In this document: piece after piece, positions 56,876-64,000 of the stretch
How the letters are laid out: each line of letters starts with the position of its first letter
How positions within the stretch are numbered: the first letter of the stretch is position 1
Notes under the pieces: model-generated
Told to the model about the DNA's origin: nothing
The model's database searches: none
The model's input: only the letters and a program-made list of their open reading frames with translations
NCBI GenBank assembly: GCA_016711825.1
Contig: JADJSG010000005.1
Coordinates: 186,001-250,000, forward strand
Direction of reading: 5' to 3'
DNA: 64,000 nucleotides
DNA from: Bacteroidota bacterium
GTDB lineage: Bacteria > Bacteroidota > Bacteroidia > Chitinophagales > Chitinophagaceae
Position numbers and translations under genes: made by a program

Positions 56876-57712
56876 TTATTTTACTGCTTTCAAACTTAAA
56901 TCCATACTCACTGCATGATGTATAATTGCCCCTGCTGAAATATAATCTACATTTGACTTAGCGTAATCTACTATGGTATCAAGATTGATGCCACCACTTG
57001 CTTCTGTTTCAAATTTCTTGTTAATGATTGATACCGCATCACTTAACAATGCTGGGGTAAAATTATCAAGCATGATGCGATGTACCCCTCCATGTGCCAT
57101 TATACGGTGTACATCTTCCAGGGAACGTGCTTCTATTTCTATTTTCAAATCGAGTTGATTGGCTTTTAAATATTGATTGGTTTGATTTATGGCATTTTCG
57201 ATGCTACCACAATAATCAATATGATTGTCTTTTAGCATGATCATATCATACAATCCCATTCGATGATTATGCCCTCCTCCGATCAATACTGCCTGCTTCT
57301 CAAACCAACGAAAATTAGGGGTAGTTTTTCGTGTATCTAATATCTTGGCTGGGTAGTTTTTTATTTTCTCAACATACTGATGTGTTAATGTAGCTATACC
57401 ACTCATACGTTGCATAATATTCAAGGCCAAGCGTTCTGTTTTAAGAATGGTATGTACCGAAGCTTCTACTTCAAATGCTACATCGCCCACACAAACTTGC
57501 TCCCCATCTTGTTTCAAAATCTTTACCAAACAATGAGGTTCTACCCATTCAAAAAGTTGTTTCGCCACGGTTACACCAGCGATGATGCCTGCTTCTTTTA
57601 TTTTTAATATGGCACTCCCTTTTGCGGTGGGTGATATACAAGCCAAAGTTGAATGATCGCCATTGCCAATATCTTCTATGAGGGCCTGTTCAATAAACTG
57701 GTTAAAAGTCAT
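56876..57712 (-). CDS. nadC: Nicotinate-nucleotide pyrophosphorylase (carboxylating)
   Basis: This 278-aa protein has the QPRTase pattern: NGDHSTLACI near residue 17, ERLALNIMQRMSGIATLT (about 93-110), KILDTRKTTPNFRWFEK (about 120-136), GGGHNHRMGLYDMIMLKDNH (about 143-162) and the C-terminal VDYISAGAI. It makes nicotinate mononucleotide from quinolinate in NAD synthesis. No nadA or nadB lies nearby. It is 44 bp downstream of the DUF4783 gene, a neighbour often seen in Bacteroidota. Confidence 0.95.
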   Translation of the reverse strand: MTFNQFIEQALIEDIGNGDHSTLACISPTAKGSAILKIKEAGIIAGVTVAKQLFEWVEPHCLVKILKQDGEQVCVGDVAFEVEASVHTILKTERLALNIMQRMSGIATLTHQYVEKIKNYPAKILDTRKTTPNFRWFEKQAVLIGGGHNHRMGLYDMIMLKDNHIDYCGSIENAINQTNQYLKANQLDLKIEIEARSLEDVHRIMAHGGVHRIMLDNFTPALLSDAVSIINKKFETEASGGINLDTIVDYAKSNVDYISAGAIIHHAVSMDLSLKAVK

Positions 57713-57756
57713 AATTTAAAATTATTCAATGAGTTAATGTTCAATTCTTTTGAACC

Positions 57757-58182
57757 TTATTCTTTTTCAAAACGTATTTCTTTTAAATAATAAGTTGCAT
57801 TTCGAATCACAAAAAACATATACACCTGGTATTGTCCATTACTGGTTTCTAAGGTGCCGATGTAATAAATGGTATTGTTAGCATATGAAGTGCCTTTATT
57901 GATTTTTGTAAAATCTTTAGGTTCTACCTTCGTAAAAAACTTTTGCACAATCACTTCGGCTTGTTTTTTACTATAAGTATTTGTTTTTTCAGAAAACGAT
58001 AAGTCGATATATTTATCAAAATACAATGCAATATCTTTGGCCTTTCCTAATTTGATGGCCTTTTCAATATTTTTTATAAACTCCTGACTATACAACGAAC
58101 TACTGGAGTAGACCAGTAATAAACCTGTGAAAAATATTTTTCTACACAGCGCGATAAAAAATATTTGGGTGTATAGTTTCAA
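57757..58182 (-). CDS. DUF4783 family secreted protein
   Basis: The 141-aa protein has an N-terminal hydrophobic export signal (ending LYSQEF near residue 35) and a mature domain of the NTF2-like DUF4783 type (FSEKTNTYSKKQAEVIVQKFF, split over ~63-83, and YYLKEIRFEKE at the end). It is the first gene of the nadC operon and may be periplasmic. Function unknown. The exact start among the first codons is uncertain. Confidence 0.78.
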   Translation of the reverse strand: MKLYTQIFFIALCRKIFFTGLLLVYSSSSLYSQEFIKNIEKAIKLGKAKDIALYFDKYIDLSFSEKTNTYSKKQAEVIVQKFFTKVEPKDFTKINKGTSYANNTIYYIGTLETSNGQYQVYMFFVIRNATYYLKEIRFEKE

Positions 58183-58219
58183 TTCAAGTTAATTCATATT
58201 ATCAATAGCAAATTTGCAT

Positions 58220-58227
58220 TAATTTTG
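58220..58227 (+). promoter_or_regulatory. -7 box (TAATTTTG) of gpmI
   Basis: Exact TAnnTTTG match ending 5 nt before the ATG at 58233; predicted +1 near 58231. Confidence 0.55.
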
Positions 58228-58232
58228 CGACT

Positions 58233-59760
58233 ATGTCAAATAAAGCTTTATTAATCATTATGGACGGATGGGGCCATGGTGCTAAAAAAAGAGGCTGATG
58301 CCATTCAGCACGCCAATATACCCTATATTAAATCATTGTATACCCAATATCCAAACGCTGAGTTAATCACCTATGGTGCTCAAGTAGGTCTGCCTCCAGG
58401 GCAAATGGGCAATAGTGAAGTGGGGCATCTAAATATCGGGGCTGGTCGCATTGTGTATCAGGAACTTCAACGTATAAATGTTGCCATACAATCGGGTGAA
58501 CTTGAGCAAAATCAAATCTTTCAATCCTTGTTACAATATGCAAAAACCCATAACCAAACCCTACACCTCATGGGATTAGTGAGCGATGGCGGGGTACATG
58601 CACATATTGAACATCTTAAATCAATTTGCGATTTTTGCGCTAAACATCCTGATATTAAAGTCTTTATTCATGCATTTACGGATGGAAGAGATACGGACCC
58701 TAAAAGCGGACATGCGTTTATGCAGGCATTACAACAGCATATTGAAGGCTCCAATGCACGTATTGCAAGCATCACAGGTAGATATTATGCCATGGATAGA
58801 GACAAAAGATGGGAGCGTGTAAAGGTTGCCTATGAAGCCTTGGTGCATGGCATTGGAAACCATACCACTGATGTACTTCGCAGTATTGAAGATGATTATC
58901 TTAAAGGGGAAACAGATGAATTTTTAAAACCGATCATTGTAATTGATGCTGAGGGTATTCCTATTGGAAATATACATGATGGGGATGCAGTTTTTTGTTT
59001 CAACTTCCGTACTGACCGTTGCCGGGAAATCACAGAAGTACTGACCCAGCAAGATTTTCCGGAGTTAAATATGAAAGCGATGTCGCTTCATTATTGCACC
59101 ATGACAGCTTATGACAAAAATTTTAAACATGTTCATGTGCTTTTTCACAACGACGATTTGCGTAATACGCTTGGAGAAGTACTTGCCCAACAAGGAAAAA
59201 AACAAATTCGTATTGCCGAAACAGAAAAATATCCCCATGTGACCTTCTTTTTTAGCGGAGGGCGCGAAAAAGAATTTGAAGGCGAAAAACGTATCATGTG
59301 TCCTTCACCCCGAGATGTAGCCACTTACGATCTGAAACCTGAGATGAGTGCGAGCGATATAACAGCAGCCATTTTACCAGAAATTGAAAATGAAAGCGCT
59401 GATTTTATTTGTCTCAATTTTGCCAATACAGATATGGTGGGGCATACGGGCGTATGGGAAGCAGTCATCAAAGCAGCAGAAAAAGTAAACGAATGTGTAT
59501 CCACCATTATACCTTTAGCATTGCAAAAGCAATATACCATTTTTCTTACCGCCGACCATGGCAATAGCGATTATATGATCAATGATGATGGCACACCAAA
59601 CACTGCGCATACGATGAACCCTGTTCCGTTTATGGTTATTTCAAACGACTATAAACCCCATGTAAAAGATGGTAAACTGGCAGACATTGCCCCTACGATA
59701 TTACATGTGATGGGGGTGCCAATTCCTACAGAAATGACCGGGCAGGTATTGGTCGATTAG
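58233..59760 (+). CDS. gpmI: 2,3-bisphosphoglycerate-independent phosphoglycerate mutase (frameshifted near its start)
   Basis: The long frame 58276-59760 lacks the first metal-binding motif. It lies upstream in another frame: the ATG at 58233 gives MSNKALLIIMDGWGHG and then shifts at a run of seven A (58284-58290). With six A the frames join as GAKKEADAIQHANIP, giving about 508 aa, the usual GpmI size. The rest holds the Ser motif GNSEVGHLNIGAGRIVYQ, TDGRDT, NFANTDMVGHTG and TADHGNSDYM, all metal or substrate ligands. It interconverts 3- and 2-phosphoglycerate with two Mn ions. It ends 5 bp before the convergent Kazal gene. Confidence 0.92.
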
Positions 59761-59765
59761 GTCTG

Positions 59766-59996
59766 TTATTTGCAAACGCCCTTGTACACCACCTCTATAT
59801 TGGCACATTCTGCCTCACAGGCATTGCCATAGGTTTTACCATCGCAACCACATACAGGTTCATATTGCTCTGTACAAAAGCAATCGGGTGTTACACTTGC
59901 CACACAATTCTTTTTATTGCATGAAAATAACGATGTAATAATGAGGCCATAGGTGATGCTAAAAATGACCAATCCGGTTGACAAATACTTTTTCAT
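59766..59996 (-). CDS. Kazal-domain lipoprotein
   Basis: The 76-aa protein has a lipoprotein signal peptide with lipobox LFSC near residue 26. The mature part is one Kazal-type domain: CTEQYEPVCGCDGKTYGNAC with a final GVCK, including the six cysteines. Kazal domains inhibit serine proteases; here it would be anchored to the cell surface or periplasm. The reactive-site loop is the QYEPV stretch before VCGCDG. It is convergent with gpmI with only 5 bp between stops. Confidence 0.88.
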   Translation of the reverse strand: MKKYLSTGLVIFSITYGLIITSLFSCNKKNCVASVTPDCFCTEQYEPVCGCDGKTYGNACEAECANIEVVYKGVCK

Positions 59997-60113
59997 AATA
60001 AAGCGATTTTAAAAAGTGTAGAAAAAAATAGATTTGTTTACTATAGACGTTTGAATTGTTGAAGTTGTTAAATGAAGATTTGTTTTTTATCTAAAATAAA
60101 GGGGAATTGACCT

Positions 60114-60121
60114 TATCTTTG
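60114..60121 (+). promoter_or_regulatory. -7 box (TATCTTTG) before the 60149 gene
   Basis: Exact TAnnTTTG match; predicted +1 near 60125. Confidence 0.55.
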
Positions 60122-60148
60122 TGTTAAACGATTCGTAAGCTATCTAAA

Positions 60149-60646
60149 TTGTATCTGTTTAAATCTATAATCGCCAACTTTTTGTTAATACTTTTTATAA
60201 GTATTCAAGGTAGTTTTATACTCAATCATCTGGGCTTACAGCATCATAAACAATCTGAAAAAAAAGCAACTAAAAAGAATATCTATTTATCATTTTCTAC
60301 AAAGGAATGGCAAAAGGTAGAAAAAGTAAATGATGAAGAGATTCGTATTCAGGGTAAAATGTTTGACCTAAAATCTATTCAATTTAAACAAGATAGAGTG
60401 GTGGTATACGGTCATTATGATGTAAAAGAAGATAAGCTCCTTGCAAATGCGAAAGCACTTGAAAAGAAAAAGCAAGAGCAAAAAAAAACTGCTTCGAACG
60501 ATTATCATTTATTTTTTGAAATTTCAAATACAACTATTTTAAAGACTAGTATTGTATTGAGTAAGAAAAATTATTATTTATTTTCACAACAATATTTTTC
60601 TCAATACAGAGATATTGAAAGTCCCCCACCCCAGGTAGTCGCCTAA
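60149..60646 (+). CDS. Membrane-anchored or secreted protein of unknown function
   Basis: The 165-aa product starts at a TTG (the only start codon in frame after the -7 box). It has an N-terminal hydrophobic helix, then LGLQHHKQ with a His pair, and a Lys-rich mature part with beta-strands (FDLKSIQFKQDRVVVYGHY) and a coiled basic stretch (ALEKKKQEQKK), ending SPPPQVVA. No family is recognised. It lies upstream of a heme-type TonB receptor with a 354-bp gap and may have a linked role (weak inference). Confidence 0.65.
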   Translation: MYLFKSIIANFLLILFISIQGSFILNHLGLQHHKQSEKKATKKNIYLSFSTKEWQKVEKVNDEEIRIQGKMFDLKSIQFKQDRVVVYGHYDVKEDKLLANAKALEKKKQEQKKTASNDYHLFFEISNTTILKTSIVLSKKNYYLFSQQYFSQYRDIESPPPQVVA

Positions 60647-61000
60647 AACAGTGCTGTTATACATTCATTTATATGTATATGATGTATACATAAAATGTTG
60701 TTTAATAGAAAACTAAAAAATAGGCTATTGGTATATCAATATGGCCTATAGGTATGTAAGGAATCAGGCATGTCTACCATACAATTTGTAATCTTTATGT
60801 AGTGCCAGCTTTTTAAAATACCTATTGACTTGAGGCTGAGTACATTTAAATAATTATTTCAATGTATTTATTATCATTCAATGGTTTGATACCTTTAAAT
60901 GATGGTCCTGATAAATAAAAATGGCATAACCTTATGATAAGGTTCCTTCGCAAACCAACATTCAATCGAGCATGATTATTCAAAAAAAATATTAAAAAAA
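60647..61000. other. Intergenic region with an operator-like palindrome
   Basis: In these 354 bp there is no gene. A perfect palindrome (60928-60944) lies 57 bp before the TonB receptor; A/T-rich sequence fills the rest. Confidence 0.5.
60928..60944. promoter_or_regulatory. Palindrome AACCTTAT-G-ATAAGGTT upstream of the TonB receptor
   Basis: Perfect 8-bp half-sites around one base. Dyads of this size are typical operators of dimeric regulators; it could also form a tight RNA hairpin. No T run follows. Confidence 0.45.
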
Positions 61001-63220
61001 ATGAAATTAAAGATATCTATTTTATTACTTGTTGCATTTTCTATACGCGATGCACAAGCCCAAACACAAGAGCAAAAAGATTCTATTAAAAACGTATCGC
61101 TTAATGAAGTGGTAATTTCAGGAAACAAATTTTCTGAAAGGAAAAAATTTGTCATTCAAAAGGTGGATATTATTTCTGCCAAAGAGATGGTAAAAATGAA
61201 TGCACAAAGTACGGCAGATGTGCTTACCAATACCGGACAAGTATTTGTACAAAAAAGCCAGCAAGGTGGCGGAAGTCCTGTAATCAGGGGGTTTGAAGCC
61301 AGTAGAATACAAATCAATATTGATGGTATTCGATATAACAATGCCATATTCAGAACAGGTCATTTGCAAAATGTGATTGCGGTAGATCATAATGCCCTGC
61401 AACAAGTGGAGGTACTCAATGGCCCTGCATCTACCATACATGGCAGTGATGCATTAGGTGGTGTGATTATGCTCAAAACCAAAGATCCAAAATTTTCAAA
61501 ATCTAATCGATTTGAATTAACAGGGGCAAACACATTGATGAGGTATTCAAGTGCCAATCAAGAAAAAACTGTAGGTGGTGGTATTACTTTTGGAAACAAC
61601 AGATTTGCATCTCTTACTCAGTTAACTTTTTCGCAATTTGATGATTTGGTTCAGGGTAAAAACGGGGTTGATTCCATTATGAAGTTGTGGAAAAAGCCTT
61701 TTATTGTTGAGCGAATCAATGGCACAGATTCCATGGTAAAAAATCCAGATCCCTATAAACAAGTAGCCACAGGTTATAGTCAGTTTGATCTGTTGCAAAA
61801 GTTTAGCATACTGCAGGGGCGTCATGTAAAGCATGGCATCAATCTGCAAATGTCAAACTCAACCAATATACCGCGTTATGATCGTCTTTCTGAAACATCG
61901 GGTGGCATTCCCAAAAATGCAGAATGGTATTATGGTCCACAATTTAGAACCCTGGCGGCTTATCAGTTTGATGCCTTCAAATTAAAGACTTTTTTTAATG
62001 ATGTTACTTTTAACCTCAATCATCAGTTTTGGGAAGAAAGCCGTCACAACAGAAGTTATAAAAAAACTGCCCTCAATCATCGAACTGAAAAAATACATGC
62101 TTTGGGTTATAACTTTGCCCTTAGGCATAAAGATGAAGTCAACGAATTAACCATAGGCACCGATGCACAATTAAATTTTTTAAACTCTACTGCTTATAAA
62201 GAAGATATTGTATCAGGCGCACAGGCAAAGATTGATACCCGATACCCAGATGGGAAAAACAATATGAATTTATTTGGTGTGTTTTTTCAACATGTACTTA
62301 AATTAGACGAAGATCGTGTAGTGATAAATGATGGTATTCGTTTTAACTATACTACTTTAGATGCTCATTTAATCGACACTGCCATACAATTTAGATTGCC
62401 TTTTAATCAGTTAAGCCAAACGAATAAAGCTGTCACAGGCAATTTAGGCATTGCTTATATGCCAACAGAAGAACTGCGTTTATCTACCAATTTTTCAAGT
62501 GGTTTCCGCTCTCCAAACTTTGATGATATGACCAAGGTATTTGAATCGGTATCGGGTCAGCGTTTGATAGTACCCAATGCTGATTTAAAACCTGAGTATA
62601 CTAAGAATGTCGATGCAGGTGTACGTTTTAATGATGGTGTGATTGATATTGAAGCCTATGGTTTTTATACTCATTTTACCAATGCCATTGTAACAGATGT
62701 ATTTACTTTTAACGGACAAGATTCGGTAAACTATGAAGGCACAATGACTAAAGTGTATGCCAGCCAAAACAAAGCCAAAGCGTTTATATATGGTGGTGGA
62801 TTTTCTGCAACCTATCGCCCTGCACTTCACTTCTCTTTGTTTGGTTCAATCAATTATACCTATGGGCGTTTTAATAATGATACGGTATTGGTACCACTCG
62901 ATCATATACCGCCCGTAACAGGCCGTCTGGGGATTAAATACGATCATCAAGTTTGGTATACTGAATTATATAGTTTGTATAATGGGCGTAAAAAACTGGT
63001 TGATTATAATCCTGCTGGTGAAGACAATATTCAATATTCTACACCAACAGGGACTCCAAGTTGGTATACCGTCAACTTTAGAGCAGGGGTAACATTTGCC
63101 AAGCATGTACAATTGCAAGCAGGGGTTGAAAATATTTTAGATAAAAACTATCGATACTTTGCTTCAGGCATGAGTGCCCCTGGCAGAAACTTTGTGTTAG
63201 CGGTACGCTACATCTATTAA
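61001..63220 (+). CDS. TonB-dependent receptor of the heme/hemoglobin type (HmuR-like)
   Basis: This 739-aa outer-membrane protein has a signal peptide (to about residue 20), a plug domain (about 30-155, with SPVIRGFEASRIQINIDGI and the Phe/Asn-rich NNAIFRTGHLQNV) and a 22-strand barrel ending in an aromatic residue (FVLAVRYIY). The plug motif and GSDALGGVIMLKTK match heme and hemoglobin receptors of Bacteroidota. There is no carboxypeptidase-like N-terminal domain, unlike the receptor at 19930-22385. The substrate is probably heme or another iron source, by family only. A palindrome lies 57 bp upstream and a terminator about 120 bp downstream. Confidence 0.88.
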   Translation: MKLKISILLLVAFSIRDAQAQTQEQKDSIKNVSLNEVVISGNKFSERKKFVIQKVDIISAKEMVKMNAQSTADVLTNTGQVFVQKSQQGGGSPVIRGFEASRIQINIDGIRYNNAIFRTGHLQNVIAVDHNALQQVEVLNGPASTIHGSDALGGVIMLKTKDPKFSKSNRFELTGANTLMRYSSANQEKTVGGGITFGNNRFASLTQLTFSQFDDLVQGKNGVDSIMKLWKKPFIVERINGTDSMVKNPDPYKQVATGYSQFDLLQKFSILQGRHVKHGINLQMSNSTNIPRYDRLSETSGGIPKNAEWYYGPQFRTLAAYQFDAFKLKTFFNDVTFNLNHQFWEESRHNRSYKKTALNHRTEKIHALGYNFALRHKDEVNELTIGTDAQLNFLNSTAYKEDIVSGAQAKIDTRYPDGKNNMNLFGVFFQHVLKLDEDRVVINDGIRFNYTTLDAHLIDTAIQFRLPFNQLSQTNKAVTGNLGIAYMPTEELRLSTNFSSGFRSPNFDDMTKVFESVSGQRLIVPNADLKPEYTKNVDAGVRFNDGVIDIEAYGFYTHFTNAIVTDVFTFNGQDSVNYEGTMTKVYASQNKAKAFIYGGGFSATYRPALHFSLFGSINYTYGRFNNDTVLVPLDHIPPVTGRLGIKYDHQVWYTELYSLYNGRKKLVDYNPAGEDNIQYSTPTGTPSWYTVNFRAGVTFAKHVQLQAGVENILDKNYRYFASGMSAPGRNFVLAVRYIY

Positions 63221-63224
63221 TGGT

Positions 63225-63271
63225 TTATACCAAACTTTTTCAAACTACGTAATTCAATACATCTGGTATTA
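63225..63271. repeat. Dispersed element, copy C (short: TTATACCA ... TGGTATTA)
   Basis: About 47 bp. Its right part (CTTTTTCAAACTACGTAATT, then ACATCTGGTATTA) matches the right end of copy B, now joined directly to the left terminal repeat as if the middle had been deleted. Confidence 0.6.
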
Positions 63272-63340
63272 TTTGTTTGCTCATTACAATACCTGATCAC
63301 TAAACAAATCATGTTTAGTAAAATGTTTGAAAGGTAAAAG

Positions 63341-63380
63341 CACCCTGCTCAGATTCATGCCTGGGTGGGGTGTTGTTTTT
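63341..63380 (+). terminator. Terminator of the heme-type TonB receptor
   Basis: CACCC-TG-CTCAG / CTGGG-TG-GGGTG stem with a small internal loop and an 8-nt loop, followed by TTGTTTTTG. Confidence 0.65.
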
Positions 63381-63411
63381 GTTAACGTTTAAAGTGTATT
63401 AGATAAAACCT

Positions 63412-63419
63412 TATATTTG
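63412..63419 (+). promoter_or_regulatory. -7 box (TATATTTG) of the pirin gene
   Basis: Exact TAnnTTTG match; predicted leader of about 18 nt to the TTG at 63441. Confidence 0.55.
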
Positions 63420-63440
63420 TTTACCCAATTAATTTATAAA

Positions 63441-64000
63441 TTGAAAACTGTATTACATAAATCAACTGATAGAGGACATGCAAATCATGGCTGGCTCGAT
63501 GCTTGGCATTCATTTAGTTTTGCAGGTTATTACGATCCTGAAAAAACCCATTTTGGTGTGCTGCGGGTATTGAATGATGACACAGTAGCTGCGGGGATGG
63601 GGTTTGGCATGCATCCACACGATAATATGGAAATTATTACCATTCCATTATCAGGCACATTGGCTCATACCGATAGTATGGGCAATAGTGGCACCATCAG
63701 TTTTGGTGAAATTCAGGTGATGAGTGCAGGTAGCGGCATTACCCATAGTGAATTTAACCATAGCAAAGTTGAACCTGTTAAGCTGCTACAGATATGGCTT
63801 TTTCCGAAAGAAAAAAATGTACAACCTCGTTATGATCAGCTCAGCTATGATTTAGATAAGATCAACAATAATTGGGTACAAGTGGTATCGCCAGATGCAA
63901 ATGATGCGGGTAGTTGGATACATCAAGATGCCTGGTTTCATGTAGGAAATTTTTCAAAAGAAAGCTATAGCATTTACGAACTTAAAAAGGAGGGAAATGG
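63441..64000 (+). CDS. Pirin family protein (3' truncated by the window)
   Basis: The frame starts at a TTG (63441) giving MKTVLHKSTDRGHANHGWLD, the typical pirin N-terminus, and runs open to the window end (186 codons). It shows GFGMHPHDNMEIITIPLSG (metal-binding cupin His/Glu), SAGSGITHSE and the start of the second cupin domain. Pirins are metal-binding bicupins; some act as quercetin dioxygenases. The TTG start is supported by a TATATTTG box at 63412-63419. The gene must continue past the window. Confidence 0.9.
   Translation, partial: MKTVLHKSTDRGHANHGWLDAWHSFSFAGYYDPEKTHFGVLRVLNDDTVAAGMGFGMHPHDNMEIITIPLSGTLAHTDSMGNSGTISFGEIQVMSAGSGITHSEFNHSKVEPVKLLQIWLFPKEKNVQPRYDQLSYDLDKINNNWVQVVSPDANDAGSWIHQDAWFHVGNFSKESYSIYELKKEGN

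Overview
This AT-rich window comes from a member of the Bacteroidota, most likely an uncultured or little-studied Chitinophagales/Sphingobacteriales-type lineage (the rank below phylum is inference). The evidence is: many secreted proteins ending in type IX secretion system (T9SS) type A sorting domains, a SusC-style TonB receptor with a carboxypeptidase-like N-terminal domain, a MurF-alanine racemase fusion, a methionine synthase split over two genes, DUF4369-thioredoxin proteins, and over twenty Bacteroidota-type -7 promoter boxes (TAnnTTTG or TAnnTTCG) close to start codons. I see no phage, insertion sequence, CRISPR array or replication origin.

Layout. 1-1784: end of one T9SS protein and a complete secreted beta-propeller-like protein. 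1810-4269: the GTPases Der and Era flank an initiator tRNA. 4270-4757: a heptamer array, then three tandem 120-bp units each carrying a terminator hairpin. 4758-10927: LysM/BON protein, TerC, MurF-Alr, a thioredoxin and PurH. 11101-13311: two DUF4369-thioredoxin paralogues. 13377-18625: a block of secreted proteins (propeller-like, CotH kinase, T9SS, collagen-like). 18682-25650: pyrophosphatase, RNase H, a TonB receptor and a large CotH protein. 26036-33850: PurM, a histone-like Lys/Ala repeat protein with L27 and L21, PdxH, TsaC, an O-antigen-ligase-like protein and a two-component system. 34048-45737: split MetH, DUF3820, sugar nucleotidyltransferase, CNNM/CorC protein, Gmk, thioredoxin, M23 peptidase and AlaS. 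46047-52896: a giant beta-helix T9SS protein, a second propeller-like T9SS protein and a lipoprotein. 53201-58182: a six-gene operon (DUF4783, nadC, lipid kinase, yciH-like, lipoprotein, uvrC). 58233-64000: GpmI, a Kazal lipoprotein, an unknown membrane-anchored protein, a heme-type TonB receptor and a truncated pirin.

Two patterns stand out. First, five genes (TonB receptor, M23 peptidase, giant beta-helix protein, uvrC, gpmI) are each broken once, always by one base in an A/T homopolymer, and restoring the frame gives normal family length and motifs. That suggests homopolymer errors in the assembly, although slippage biology is not excluded. Second, degenerate heptanucleotide repeats occur three times. 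One lies in the signal-peptide region of the giant surface protein and another just before the sorting domain of its operon partner. Both are placed so that gain or loss of one unit would shut off export or anchoring, which makes them candidate phase-variation switches. A dispersed intergenic element with TATACCA/TGGTATA ends also recurs.
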